Assembly (NCBI GenBank): GCA_963677785.2
Contig: CAXXDH010000003.1
Span: 1,612,001-1,676,000 of the forward strand
Source of the DNA: G963665495 sp963677785
GTDB lineage: Bacteria > Desulfobacterota > Desulfovibrionia > Desulfovibrionales > Desulfovibrionaceae
Reading direction: 5' to 3'
DNA: 64,000 bases
Part shown: positions 45,054-56,493 of the stretch, one piece after another
Position numbering within the stretch: position 1 is the first letter of the stretch
Layout: each line of letters begins with the position of its first letter
The notes under the pieces: generated by a model
The model's input: the letters and a program-made list of their open reading frames with translations, nothing else
The model's database searches: none
What the model was told of the DNA's origin: nothing
Program-made: the position numbers and the translations under genes

Positions 45054-45476
45054 TCAGGCAGATTCACAAGGAACGGCGACAAAAGAAACCGTCAAAATAT
45101 TTCTGTCTCCCTGGCGTTCGTACTGCAGGCCGTCGGCCATCTGCTTGGCAAAATAAATTCCCAGTCCGCCGATTTTGCGTTCCATCAGTCCCTGATTCAG
45201 ATCCGGATCCTCTTTGTCGGTCGGGTTGAACGGCTCTCCCCAATCGGCAATCAGGATATGCAGCGTCTGTGAATCGTCCGTATGGCAATGAAGCTCGATT
45301 TCCCCCTCCGCGTCGGGGTAGGCGTATTCGATGATGTTGACCAGGAGCTCCTCCATCACCAGTTCGACTTTGGAGAGTTTCTCTTCCGGCAGGTCGCTCT
45401 CAGCGGCGCAAGCGACCACATGCTCGCGCAGTTGGGGGAGATTGTCCATCTCCGCCGCCAAACGTAATGGTTCCAC
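45054..45476 (-). CDS. RsbW-like anti-sigma ATP-binding (serine kinase) protein
   Basis: 140 residues, GHKL ATPase fold with VELVMEELLVNIIEYAY (N box), IADWGEPFNPTD and a GGLGIYFAKQMADGL G box. GTG start at 45476, three bases after the stop of the STAS gene, so the two are coupled. It probably phosphorylates the STAS partner and regulates a sigma factor or another output by partner switching. No sigma factor gene is adjacent. Confidence 0.9.
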   Translation of the reverse strand: MEPLRLAAEMDNLPQLREHVVACAAESDLPEEKLSKVELVMEELLVNIIEYAYPDAEGEIELHCHTDDSQTLHILIADWGEPFNPTDKEDPDLNQGLMERKIGGLGIYFAKQMADGLQYERQGDRNILTVSFVAVPCESA

Positions 45477-45479
45477 TGG

Positions 45480-45818
45480 CTATTCCTTGCCGGATTCGAG
45501 TGCCTGTTCGAGGGAGTCGCAGACAGGAAACATGGTGGCGAACCCGGAGATGGTGAACACTTCGCGGACCATGCCTTCGAGATTGCAGAAGCGAATTTCT
45601 CCGCCGGCGGCTTTGAGCTTTTTGGCCACGGAAAGAATGCTGCGCAGGCCGGCGCTGCTGATATATTGTACGGGCTTCATGTCCACGATCATTTTGTGGC
45701 TGCCATTCTGAATCAGGCCATCGCACTTGGTTTCGAATTCAGGCGCGGTGACGGCATCCATCCGGCCGGAAATGGTCAGGATGGTGAAATCGTCTTTTTT
45801 CTTGGTTTCAAATTCCAT
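45480..45818 (-). CDS. STAS-domain anti-sigma factor antagonist
   Basis: 112 residues from the ATG at 45818, preceded by AGGAGGAG. STAS fold with FTILTISGRMDAVTAPEFE and the phosphoserine site region VDMKPVQYISSAGLRSIL. The serine pair in ISSAGLRS is the usual target of RsbW-type kinases. It pairs with the coupled kinase gene, lying upstream of dnaK on the same-strand map order reversed (dnaK is transcribed toward it, across a terminator). Confidence 0.9.
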   Translation of the reverse strand: MEFETKKKDDFTILTISGRMDAVTAPEFETKCDGLIQNGSHKMIVDMKPVQYISSAGLRSILSVAKKLKAAGGEIRFCNLEGMVREVFTISGFATMFPVCDSLEQALESGKE

Positions 45819-46015
45819 ACGGCTCCTCCTGGGGATACGTTGCACGCCGGCAACGATGCGCATTATTTGTCAACACGTGGATTGCGTATCTGCTTGTTTC
45901 TGACTGTAGCATTTAAACAGCCCAGCACTACCATTGGCCGCAGGCAAAGTCCATGAAAACCTGTGGATAAGGGGAAGGAGGATTTCATGGGGATACGATT
46001 TCCGCCCTTTAAAAA

Positions 46016-46047
46016 GGCATCGGGAGCCGTTTTCGGTTCCCGATGCC
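46016..46047 (-). terminator. Rho-independent terminator of dnaK
   Basis: Arms 46016-46029 and 46034-46047 pair over 14 positions with one G-T wobble, loop of four, followed on the minus strand by a TTTTT run. Confidence 0.9.
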
Positions 46048-46074
46048 TGCTATATTCAAACGCGGTGTGTTTTG

Positions 46075-48027
<1,953 letters not shown>

Positions 48028-48061
48028 GTTCTTACCTCCCAATTTCAACAAATTTGTAAAT

Positions 48062-48089
48062 ATAATAAGTCGAATTTTTGTCTGGTCAA
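48062..48089 (-). promoter_or_regulatory. probable sigma-70 promoter of dnaK
   Basis: Minus strand: TTGACC (complement of 48084-48089), 16 bases, TATTAT (complement of 48062-48067), 35 bases before the ATG. Five of six match at each box. The remainder of 48028-48410 shows no gene and should also hold the promoter of the divergent methyltransferase. Confidence 0.6.
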
Positions 48090-48410
48090 GGGGACAGGCT
48101 AATTTTGTAATGAATTGTATGCAGAGGAGACAAAAAGGCACAGGGGGGTACAGCTGCAAATCTTTCCGGAAAAGGCGGACATCGTATCGTCGGGATTCCG
48201 GACGATACCGCGCGGTTGCGCTTTTCAACATTTCGGGATCGCGCTGCTTCGTGATTAAATGATAATTGGGGATTTCCGGCTGTCAAGGCGCTGCCTCTTC
48301 GGCAAATGCGCCCGGAGAAGTTGACGCCGGGCATAAAAGCGCGGCACTGTAAAAAAACTCAGTTCTGTGGCCCTGGTTGGTGCATCAAAAGAAAAAGGAG
48401 ACGTGAGGGC

Positions 48411-48974
48411 ATGATTCGCAGCTATCTGGCGCCTGGGTTGTGGTTGCTCTGGCTTTTGTACTTGCTGGCGACGACGTCGCGGGGAAAGCCGTCAGTCCGG
48501 AGTGGTGGCGGGTCCAATGTTGCGCAGGTGATGACACTTGTCGTTGCAGGAGCGTTGCTGTTGCTGCCGCCGGATCTGTTTCCCGGCTTCGGAGTTCGGT
48601 TCCTGCCGGAGCATGCCGGATTGTTTTGGACCGGGATCGGCCTGACCGCGTTGGGTTTGTTTTTTACCGCCTGGTCGCGGCATTGCATGGGGACGAACTG
48701 GAGCGGAGCGACGGTCATCAAACAAGATCACGAATTAGTGCGTACGGGCCCTTATGCCCTGGTGCGGCATCCCGTGTATACGGGTCTGCTTACGGCGTTC
48801 ATGGGGTCTGCTTTGGTGCTGGGGCAATGGCGCGGGCTGGCGGCCGTGGCTTTGGCCATGCTTGCGTTCTGGCGCAAGGGGACGCAGGAGGAGCGGATAT
48901 TGCTTCAAGAGTTTGGTGCGGCCTACGAAGCGTACCGGCGCCGCGTCAGGGCCGTGATTCCGTTTCTCTTGTGA
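48411..48974 (+). CDS. isoprenylcysteine carboxyl methyltransferase family membrane protein
   Basis: 187 residues from the ATG at 48411, chosen for AAGGAG ten bases upstream and because an earlier start adds only basic, unconserved residues. Four or five membrane helices and the C-terminal ICMT/PEMT motif VRTGPYALVRHPVYTGLLT. Bacterial members methylate unknown lipids or small molecules with S-adenosylmethionine at the inner membrane; the substrate here is unknown. Confidence 0.88.
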   Translation: MIRSYLAPGLWLLWLLYLLATTSRGKPSVRSGGGSNVAQVMTLVVAGALLLLPPDLFPGFGVRFLPEHAGLFWTGIGLTALGLFFTAWSRHCMGTNWSGATVIKQDHELVRTGPYALVRHPVYTGLLTAFMGSALVLGQWRGLAAVALAMLAFWRKGTQEERILLQEFGAAYEAYRRRVRAVIPFLL

Positions 48975-49180
48975 AACGGAGTTCCAAAAATGCAAGGACA
49001 AGATTGCAGATATCCGGACGTTGTAGAGAAGCAATATGCCGGGATGCCTGACGTTATTGGCTGAAATAATGTCCAGAAAATTTTGATTGTCAATGAACCT
49101 CCTTCGAGCTATTGTATTCAGTTCGGTATTATGTCCTTTTAAAAATTCCTCGAGTGCCCAGGCCTGGGCGGAGAGTTTCC

Positions 49181-50569
49181 ATGTCCAACGAAGTATCCCG
49201 TAAAAATCTTGTCGCACTGATCGGACGTCCCAATGTGGGCAAGTCCACGCTGTTCAACCGGCTGACCCGGGGCAACAGGGCGCTGACCCATGACCGTCCG
49301 GGCATCACGCGCGACCGGATGTACGGTGAAGTCCGGCGCGGCGAGCTGCATTTCGGCCTGGTGGATACGGGCGGTGTGAATCTGGGCGTCACGGGCTCCG
49401 TGGTCGAAGGGCCCAACGAGCTGCGGGGCTTTGAAAGCGAAGTCTTCGAGCAGGCCCGGCAGGCCTTGGAAGAATCCCGGCTGGCGCTGCTGGTGGTGGA
49501 CGCGCGCGACGGCTTGCTGCCTCTGGACGAGCAGCTGGCCGCATTTTTGCGCCAGAAGGGCCACCCCGTGCTGCTGGTGGCCAACAAGGTGGACGGCAGC
49601 GAGCAGGAACAGGTGCTGCTGCCTGAGTTCTACGCCCTGGGAATGGAGATCGTCCCCGTATCCGCAGCGCATCGGTACAATATGGACGGCTTGATCGAAC
49701 GTATCGCGGATATGCTGGCGGAGCTGCCGGAGGAGGATTCCGAAAAGGAATACGTGGACGCAGGCCTGCGTCTGGCGTTGCTCGGTCGGCCCAATGCCGG
49801 AAAGTCCTCTCTGGCCAACGCGCTGCTCGGCCAGGAGCGGATGATCGTCAGCGACATTCCCGGCACCACCCGGGACAGCGTGGACCTGAGCCTGGAGGTG
49901 GACGGGCCGGACGGCGAACGCAAGCGCTACGTGTTTGTGGACACCGCGGGCATCCGCCGCCGCTCCAGGATCGTGGATACGGTCGAGCAGCTCAGTGTAT
50001 CGGGATCGCTCAAGAGCGCGCGCAAGGCCGATGTCAGCCTGATGGTGCTCAACGCGCAAGAGGGCATCGCCGTACAGGACAAACGACTGCTGTCCTATCT
50101 GGACAAGGAAAAAATTCCACTGATTATCCTGCTCAACAAGGTGGACCTGTTCGAACGCCGGGAACGCCCCAAGCTGCGCCAGACCTTCAAGGACGAACTG
50201 GGAATCTGCCCGCATGCGCCCATGCTGCTGGTCTCGGCCCTGACAGGCGCAGGACTGGACAAAATTCTGCCCACGGCTGAAGAACTCTGGAATGAGTGCG
50301 CCCTGCGCGTTGGCACCGGCCAGCTGAACCGGATGATGGAGCAGGCCCTGGGCAAGCACCAGCCCCCGCTGGTGAACCGCCGCCGGGCCAAGTTTTTCTA
50401 CCTTACCCAGGCCGACACCCGGCCGCCCACCTTTGTTTTCTTCGTCAACAACGCGGACCTTATCAAACCATCCTACGCGCGCTACCTCGAAAAGCAGCTG
50501 CGCAAGCTGCTCGACCTGCATCATGCGCCCCTGGACGTCCGCTTCCGTTCGAGCCACGGCAAAAAATAG
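49181..50569 (+). CDS. der: ribosome-assembly GTPase Der (EngA)
   Basis: 462 residues from the ATG at 49181, with GGAGAG upstream; an earlier in-frame start has no support. Two G domains in tandem: GRPNVGKSTLFNRL with NKVDGSEQ, then GRPNAGKSSLANALL with NKVDLFER, followed by a KH-like C-terminus (VNRRRAKFFYLTQADTRPPT). It assembles the 50S subunit. Terminator at 50628. Confidence 0.97.
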   Translation: MSNEVSRKNLVALIGRPNVGKSTLFNRLTRGNRALTHDRPGITRDRMYGEVRRGELHFGLVDTGGVNLGVTGSVVEGPNELRGFESEVFEQARQALEESRLALLVVDARDGLLPLDEQLAAFLRQKGHPVLLVANKVDGSEQEQVLLPEFYALGMEIVPVSAAHRYNMDGLIERIADMLAELPEEDSEKEYVDAGLRLALLGRPNAGKSSLANALLGQERMIVSDIPGTTRDSVDLSLEVDGPDGERKRYVFVDTAGIRRRSRIVDTVEQLSVSGSLKSARKADVSLMVLNAQEGIAVQDKRLLSYLDKEKIPLIILLNKVDLFERRERPKLRQTFKDELGICPHAPMLLVSALTGAGLDKILPTAEELWNECALRVGTGQLNRMMEQALGKHQPPLVNRRRAKFFYLTQADTRPPTFVFFVNNADLIKPSYARYLEKQLRKLLDLHHAPLDVRFRSSHGKK

Positions 50570-50627
50570 CCCGGCATGAACTATCTGTAATTTTGCTGTA
50601 AGACTTCCGTCCGCGCACTCTTTCGAC

Positions 50628-50653
50628 GGGAAAACTCTTGGAAGAGTTTTCCC
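50628..50653 (+). terminator. 12-bp hairpin terminator after der
   Basis: Arms GGGAAAACTCTT (50628-50639) and AAGAGTTTTCCC (50642-50653) pair exactly with a two-base loop; pyrimidine-rich sequence follows. Confidence 0.8.
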
Positions 50654-50780
50654 TCTCGATCTCTCTCTTTTAGAATTTTTTGATAGGGAAGGCAGAGATA
50701 CTAATGAAATCTGAAATAATGCTATCTATTGGTGCGTTTAAATAAGCGCATGTGCAATAATTTAAAAGTTTTTTGGGACT

Positions 50781-50810
50781 CTTAAACCCTTTTTTTCAAA
50801 AAAGGGTTTA
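50781..50810. repeat. dispersed palindromic repeat, copy 3, split by an insertion sequence
   Basis: Left arm 50781-50795 and the start of the right arm 50798-50810 are present; the remainder (AAG, CC, GCCGGAGGC) resumes at 51668 after the inserted element. Joining 50810 to 51668 restores GGGTTTAAG, completing the stem against CTTAAACCC, and the same flanks as copies 1 and 2. Confidence 0.9.
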
Positions 50811-51665
50811 GGTGGTGTAGTCACGAGATTGTCTAGAGTTTGATTTTCTGGCATACTTCGCTTGGCAAACAAAACAAGCGAGGTCGCCATGTCAAACCCG
50901 GTCCACAGACGACACGACATTTCTGATGAAGTTTGGGAGAAATTGGAGCCCCATCTACCTGGAAGAAAAGGAACTTGGGGCGGTATAGCGGAAGACAATC
51001 GGCAATTTATCAATGCAGTGTTTTGGATCATGCGCACAGGAGCACCTTGGCGAGATCTCCCCCCGGACTATGGAGGTTGGAGCAACACTCATCGACGGTT
51101 TAGTCGCTGGCGAGATAAAGGTGTCTGGGAAAAGTTGCTGGAAATATTGATAGACGAGCCAGATTATGAGTGGCTTATGATTGATGCAAGCCACTGCAAG
51201 GTTCATCCACATGCAGCAGGGGCCAAAGGTGGTAACCAAGACATGAGCCGCACAAAAGGGGGCTCAACACAAAATTGCATTTGGCCGTGGACGCGCATGG
51301 TATGCCGGTCCGGGCTATTATTACACAAGGTACAACAGCAGATTGTAAAAAAGCGATTGAGCTGATTGAAGACTTTGACGCACAATATCTTCTGGCTGAC
51401 CGAGCATATGATACGGACGCCATTATTGCACAGTCCCGAAAGCAGGGAATGGAACCAGTCATTCCCTCGAAGAAAAACAGAAAAGAACCACGAGAATATG
51501 ACAAATATTTATATAAACTCAGACACTTGGTGGAAAATGCGTTTCTCCACCTCAAACGTTGGCGGGGTATAGCAACACGATATGCCAAGAATACTGCTTC
51601 ATTTCTTGCTGCAGTCCACATTCGGTGTATCGCGTTATGGGCTAAAATCTCGTGACTACACTATC
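50811..51665 (+). mobile_element. IS5-family (IS427-like) insertion sequence, 855 bp
   Basis: Ends 50811 and 51665 carry imperfect inverted repeats that agree at 18 of 20 positions, including an exact GTGTAGTCACGAGATT core. TA at 50809-50810 and TA at 51666-51667 are the target duplication. It interrupts a palindromic repeat, so the uninterrupted site can be reconstructed from the other copies. It encodes a two-frame transposase. Confidence 0.9.
50889..51655 (+). CDS. IS5/IS427-type transposase made by -1 frameshift
   Basis: The first frame runs from the ATG at 50889 and carries the IS5 N-terminal pattern (DISDEVWEKLEPHLPGRKG; AVFWIMRTGAPWRDLPPDYG) with the first catalytic Asp in LMIDASHCKVHP. 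The second frame carries the second Asp region (YLLADRAYDTDAII) and the Glu region (RHLVENAFLHLKRWRG). Shifting by -1 at the A4G5 run at 51254-51262 joins them as SRTKGG-LNTKLHLAVDAHG, the normal family sequence, giving ~255 residues. The IS427 group commonly uses such programmed shifting. The element therefore looks complete and possibly active. Confidence 0.88.
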
Positions 51666-51927
51666 TAAGCCGCCGGAGGCATCTTCCCTTTATTTGTTTT
51701 AGCTCTCCACCTTTCCTGCCAGTTAATACGCTTGACTTTTGGCTTTGAAAAAAGCAAACCCCTGTCCTTCACGTCTTTGGCGACCTGAAATGTTGTAGCG
51801 CACGTTTGTTCCCTTATTCCCGTTTCGTACCTGCGACTTTCGTTTTGAAGAACGCGGCCGGTGTTTGCGGCCGTACGTTATTGTATGCAGCACCGGGCAT
51901 GCACCCGGCAGAAGGCAATTGATAGTT

Positions 51928-53262
51928 ATGGTTTTACTACGAACAAAGACTTTTTCTCCTTTGATCTGCAGAGCGCTGCTCTGCTGGGTGTTGATTTGCT
52001 CTTTGGCGACTCCGGTTCACGGCGCGCTGCTCTGGACCTGGCGCAACGGTCGCCAGAATGACTCTAAACAGGTTGTGGAAACGCGCAGGCTCGCTCCAGG
52101 CGGTTCCCTGCTCGGGGAGCTTGCAAAAAGCGGCGTGGGCAGAACGGAAGCCTATGCGGTGGTCAAGGCCCTGAGCGTCTACATCAATCCGCGAAAAATG
52201 CGCCCCGGCACGCCGCTGGAACTGCATCTCCAGCGTACGGGCTCGGGAGCGATTCCTTCGCTGGCTGAGCTCAGGGTTCCAGGTACGAACCACAAACTGG
52301 TTACGCTGCTGCGGGTTGATAACGCAACGTACTCGGCGGAATGTTCGGTGGCAGTGGAGACGGTCGCAAAAATCGGCGACGTTGCCGAGGCCCATGTACG
52401 GCGCTGCGTTTTCACCATCGGGGCGGATCTGACGACCGCCGCGGTCAAAAAAGGCGTTGCCCTGCCCGTGGTGCAAAAAGCGGAAAGTCTCCTTAAAAAC
52501 GAGCTCGATCTGCACAAGGACATCAAGCCGGGCGACAAGTTCGCCATTGTCTGGAAAGAGTATGATTTCGGGTCCAAGGCAAAACACAAGAACAAGATGA
52601 ATCCGGGCGGCGAGTTGCTGGCCTTTGCCCTGAAGTCCCGCACCAAGGCCGTCAAGGTTTTCCGCTATACCGATAAAACCGGCGACACAGCCTACTATGA
52701 CGCCTTCGGCACCCGTTTGAACAAACCGTTGACGGTGCTGCCCGTGGCAGACGCGCGGATAACCTCGAAGTTCGGCATGCGCGAGCATCCTGTGATCGGC
52801 GGGCACCGTATGCACAAAGGCATCGACGTCAGGGCCACCATGGGCACGCCAGTACATGCTGCCGCGGACGGCACCGTGGTTCGCAAAGGCTGGGGCGGCG
52901 GATACGGCAGGATTGTGATCCTGAAACATCCGGACGGACTGGAGACCAGGTACGCCCATTTGTCCGGCTTTGCCAAAAAATTGCGTATCGGGCAAAAGCT
53001 CGCCAAAGGCACGGTCCTCGGCTATGTGGGCACCACGGGCCTGGTGACTGGCCCGCATCTGCATTTCGAGGTGCGGCGCGACGGCAGGCCGGTAAACCCC
53101 CTGAGTTTCAATCTGGAAGAAACCGTACAGCTTTCGGTCGCGGAGCGGGAAGATTTCGCGGTGATCCGGCGCCGCCTGGAAAAGCAGCTCTCCCTGAAAG
53201 AAACCACCGTGGACGACGGTACGGATCCGGCCACCAAGGCCACCTGGTTCGTTGCCGGGTAA
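51928..53262 (+). CDS. M23-family peptidoglycan endopeptidase
   Basis: 444 residues from the ATG at 51928, which opens a signal peptide (LLCWVLICSLATPVHG); a TTG start upstream is possible. The N-terminal ~280 residues resemble the beta-rich opioid-growth-factor/LysM-less domain of MepM-type proteins (PGGSLLGELAKSGVGRTEAY). The C-terminal LytM domain has zinc ligands in HRMHKGIDV and GPHLHFEVRRDG and the ITSKFGMREHPVIGG start. It cuts cross-links in the periplasm during growth or division. Terminator shared with the convergent ATPase gene. Confidence 0.93.
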   Translation: MVLLRTKTFSPLICRALLCWVLICSLATPVHGALLWTWRNGRQNDSKQVVETRRLAPGGSLLGELAKSGVGRTEAYAVVKALSVYINPRKMRPGTPLELHLQRTGSGAIPSLAELRVPGTNHKLVTLLRVDNATYSAECSVAVETVAKIGDVAEAHVRRCVFTIGADLTTAAVKKGVALPVVQKAESLLKNELDLHKDIKPGDKFAIVWKEYDFGSKAKHKNKMNPGGELLAFALKSRTKAVKVFRYTDKTGDTAYYDAFGTRLNKPLTVLPVADARITSKFGMREHPVIGGHRMHKGIDVRATMGTPVHAAADGTVVRKGWGGGYGRIVILKHPDGLETRYAHLSGFAKKLRIGQKLAKGTVLGYVGTTGLVTGPHLHFEVRRDGRPVNPLSFNLEETVQLSVAEREDFAVIRRRLEKQLSLKETTVDDGTDPATKATWFVAG

Positions 53263-53300
53263 CCTTCGGTCTCGGACCTGTTTTTGAACACGGACTGAAC

Positions 53301-53333
53301 AAGCGCCCGGACGGCAATGCCGTCCGGGCGCTT
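53301..53333. terminator. bidirectional terminator between convergent M23 and P-type ATPase genes
   Basis: Near-complete palindrome: 53301-53316 pairs with 53318-53333 (AAGCGCCCGGACGGCA and its complement). Tight GC stem centred between two stops. Confidence 0.85.
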
Positions 53334-53336
53334 TCA

Positions 53337-55502
53337 TTATAACGTGTTGCTCTTTAACTCAATGGAAGGGTGTTTGGCGGAATCGGTATTTTTTACCGTG
53401 GCCCCGGCGGCCAGGGCCGCGTAGCTCATCAGGCCGAAGGTGTTGGCGTTGTGCAGGATTGCGGCGGCAAAGGGCGTGAGCGCTCCAAAGGCGGCCAGGA
53501 GCAGCAGCAGCGAGTTGACGATCAACCCCTGGTTGTAGCAGTGGTTCAGGATGGCATGCTGGCGCCGGGCGATACGCAAGGCCGCGCACAGGGCCTGAAG
53601 GTCGTCGTCCAGAATCACGGCCTGTGCCGCGACCTGGGCCAGGTCAGAGCTCCGGGTCATGCAGATGCCGATATCGGCGCAGGCAAAGGCCGGCGTATCG
53701 TTGACACCGTCACCGACCACGGCCACGCAATGACCCTGCTTCTGCAGTTTGCGGACGATGAGGGCCTTGTCTTCCGGTCTCAGTTCCGCGTGGAGTTGGT
53801 CTATGCCTTCCAGGCGGGAAATGAGCCGCTGCGAGCTGGTCCGGTGGTCTCCGGTGAGCACGGAGATGTGTTTGATACCCAGCGTACGCAGTTCGCGCAG
53901 CGTGGCCTGGGCGTCTTCGCGTATATGGGCCTGCAGGGCGATCAGACCGCGTTCGGTTTCTCCCCGGGCCACGTACAGCACCATTTTCCCCTGCGAACGC
54001 AGCAGTTCGGCGGTCAGTTCCATGCTTTTGGCAAAATCTTTGACGCTGTCCATATGCTTGAGGTTGCCGATCCGGGCGGGCGTTCCATCCACCATGGCGC
54101 GGACGCCGCGCGATACGCAGAAGTCCAGATCGCGTACGGGGGGCAGCTCCATGTTGCAGGCCCGGGCTTCGGCCAGAACGGCTTTGGCCAAAGGATGGTC
54201 GCAATGCTGCTCCATCCGGGCGGCCAGCCGCAACAGCTCGCCGGGGGAGGTGCCGTTGGCGGGCACGATATCGGTTACCCGCAGCGTATGGCTCGTCAGG
54301 GTGCCGGTCTTGTCGAAAACCACGGCGTCCACCTGCGCCAGGGCGTCCAGCGCACTGCCGCCCTTGAGCAGCATGCCGCTTTTGCCCGCCGCGCATAGAC
54401 TGCTTTTGACAGAGAACGCGGACGGAAATTTCACCGAGCAGACATAATCGATGGAGAGCATGGAAGCGGTCCGGGCCAGATCGGCCGTCCGGGCGTAGAC
54501 CCCTGCGCCGATGGCCAGGGTAAGCGGTACGAGCCGGTCCGCCAGAACCTCCCCCTTGAGTTCGGGCAGGGATTTGTCTTGCAGCGTCCGTTCCAGGAAC
54601 TGGTTGATCCGGGCCATGGAGGTGGCCTCGCCCACCTGGGTGGCCAGGAGGCGCAGCCGGCCGCTTTCCACCACCGAGCCCGAAACCACGCTGTCGCCTT
54701 CAATGACGGGCACAGGCACGGATTCGCCGTTGATGCAGCTCTTGTTCAGCAGGGCCTGGCCGGAAAGCACGATGCCGTCCACAGCCACAAGCTCGCCCGT
54801 GTTGCAGACCACGGTATCGCCTATCTGCACGTCCTGATAGGCCAGTTCGATTTCCACTCCCTGGCGCTCGACCCAGACCTTGCGGTTGTTGAAATGGAAA
54901 AGTCCTTTGAGCAGATCATTGGAACGATCTTCATTGGTCTGTTTCAGGTAATCTCCCAGAATCCGCAGAAAAGCGATCAGGCTCACGGCGCGCAGATCCC
55001 GCAGGAACAGGCACAGGCCCAGGCTGGCCGCATCCAGTGATTTGGCGGTGAGCCCGCGCGTGAACAGGTTGCTGATGCCGTCCCAGAGCACGGGCAGCCC
55101 CACCAGCAGAGCCAGGGGCAGGCGCAGAAACGGCGGTGCCAGAAAGCCGAAGGTCGTGGAGGCGGCCACGAACAGGTGCAGCCCGACGGACGTACGGCTG
55201 ATGCGGCGGGGTTGGGGCGGTTGCGGTTCAAAGGCTTTGGGCGGCAGATTGATCAACGCCGTGAGCATCTTGTCCGTGATATCGGCAACTCCCTCGTGGC
55301 GGATGACCACACACCCGGCTCGCGGGTTGATGCGCGTTCGAAGCACGCCGGGAACCGCCTCCAGAGCGGCTTCCACGAACTGCGTACGCAGTGTGGGATG
55401 CCTGAAAAAACGGCTTTTCAATCGGATGCGGCCGCGCAGTTTGTGCGCGACCCTGAAATGGCGGGCTTGTAATCGATAAGGTGGGTAGGAGGCATAGAGC
55501 AT
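53337..55502 (-). CDS. divergent heavy-metal P1B-type ATPase
   Basis: 721 residues. N-terminal HMA-like domain without a CxxC (residues ~20-70), membrane helices, actuator motif NGES at 258-261, phosphorylation site DKTGTLT at 397-403, the P1B-specific HP motif in CDHPLAKAVL and GDGVNDTPAFACADIGICM. The metal-site helix normally carrying CPC reads DYVCSVKFPSAFS (352-364), so the metal is unlikely to be copper or zinc in the usual way; manganese or iron have been proposed for such variants. It exports a metal across the inner membrane. GGAG precedes the ATG. Confidence 0.88.
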   Translation of the reverse strand: MLYASYPPYRLQARHFRVAHKLRGRIRLKSRFFRHPTLRTQFVEAALEAVPGVLRTRINPRAGCVVIRHEGVADITDKMLTALINLPPKAFEPQPPQPRRISRTSVGLHLFVAASTTFGFLAPPFLRLPLALLVGLPVLWDGISNLFTRGLTAKSLDAASLGLCLFLRDLRAVSLIAFLRILGDYLKQTNEDRSNDLLKGLFHFNNRKVWVERQGVEIELAYQDVQIGDTVVCNTGELVAVDGIVLSGQALLNKSCINGESVPVPVIEGDSVVSGSVVESGRLRLLATQVGEATSMARINQFLERTLQDKSLPELKGEVLADRLVPLTLAIGAGVYARTADLARTASMLSIDYVCSVKFPSAFSVKSSLCAAGKSGMLLKGGSALDALAQVDAVVFDKTGTLTSHTLRVTDIVPANGTSPGELLRLAARMEQHCDHPLAKAVLAEARACNMELPPVRDLDFCVSRGVRAMVDGTPARIGNLKHMDSVKDFAKSMELTAELLRSQGKMVLYVARGETERGLIALQAHIREDAQATLRELRTLGIKHISVLTGDHRTSSQRLISRLEGIDQLHAELRPEDKALIVRKLQKQGHCVAVVGDGVNDTPAFACADIGICMTRSSDLAQVAAQAVILDDDLQALCAALRIARRQHAILNHCYNQGLIVNSLLLLLAAFGALTPFAAAILHNANTFGLMSYAALAAGATVKNTDSAKHPSIELKSNTL

Positions 55503-55686
55503 GGGATCTCCGGGGCCGGTCCGGCCTGTTTCTGACGGCTGCGTCTTCCTGAATCAGGGCAAAATGTCCTGAGAAAACTCATTGAATTTGAAAGTCATTT
55601 TCATTTGCTAGCCGAAATATTAGGGGGTGTCAATAAAGGGCATACGGCAAAAACGGAAAACACAACGCGTACGGGGTATCCGCTTT

Positions 55687-56478
55687 TTAAACGCAGACCC
55701 CCAGAGCCTGGATCGGAGTGCACAGGGAGAATTCACGGAATTCGTTGATAAGATGCGCCTGATCGTAATAGCCGCTGTCTTGGGCAAGATTGGCGAATGA
55801 AGGGTTTTGCTGTTGCCGCAGCAGGCCGAAACAGCGCTGAAAGCGGACAATACGGGAATAGAGTTTCGGCGAGATGCCCACGGCACGGGTGAACAGACCG
55901 CTGATGTGACGTACGGAATAACCGGTTGCCTTTGCAAGTTCGCCGACCCGGATGTCGCCGCTGGAACTGTTGATTTTGTCTATCAGAAAGGAAACCAGGG
56001 ACGAGGCGCCGCTACGTTGCCGCGCGCTGTTGGAATGGAATTTTTCAAACAGGCCAATGCGTTCTTCAAAGGAGACGGCCGTGCTGATGCGTTCAACCAG
56101 TTCCCCGGTGCTTTCCTGCACATCATCAAGCAGGATGCGCCTGTCCGTGAACTGATTCAGCGGACACTGCAGCAATGCTTCGGCCGTGCCGGGAAAAAAG
56201 CGCGCCCCGAAATACAGGCTGCCCGGTTCGAACGCGGCAAAAGTCCCTTTTTTGACCGAACCGCAAATCTGGGCATCGGGCTGGTTGCCGGAACAATGAA
56301 AAAGCAGGTCGATGGTGCCGTCCGGAACCGCGACAATGGCGCGCTCCGTACCCGGGGCAACCACAAAACTGTAGTATTGCGCCATGCCCCCGGAATAGGT
56401 TCCGAACCGGGAAACATAGTTTTCGGTGGACAGCTCAAAGAAAGGCTGTTCAGGCATATACGGTTTTTCAGGCAGCAT
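55687..56478 (-). CDS. AraC-family transcriptional regulator
   Basis: 263 residues. An N-terminal sensing region (residues ~1-140, AIVAVPDGTIDLLFHCSGN) and two C-terminal helix-turn-helix units (IRVGELAKATGYSVRHISGL; SFANLAQDSGYYDQAHLINE) with the AraC signature. AGGAGG precedes the ATG. It is divergent from the amine-oxidation operon and most likely its activator. Two inverted repeats lie in the gap between them. Confidence 0.92.
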   Translation of the reverse strand: MLPEKPYMPEQPFFELSTENYVSRFGTYSGGMAQYYSFVVAPGTERAIVAVPDGTIDLLFHCSGNQPDAQICGSVKKGTFAAFEPGSLYFGARFFPGTAEALLQCPLNQFTDRRILLDDVQESTGELVERISTAVSFEERIGLFEKFHSNSARQRSGASSLVSFLIDKINSSSGDIRVGELAKATGYSVRHISGLFTRAVGISPKLYSRIVRFQRCFGLLRQQQNPSFANLAQDSGYYDQAHLINEFREFSLCTPIQALGVCV

Positions 56479-56493
56479 AGGCGCCTCCTGGGG

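Noticed and set aside
48028..48300. CIRCE or sigma-32 site before dnaK
   Set aside because: No TTAGCACTC-type inverted repeat and no good heat-shock boxes; a sigma-70-like pair fits better.
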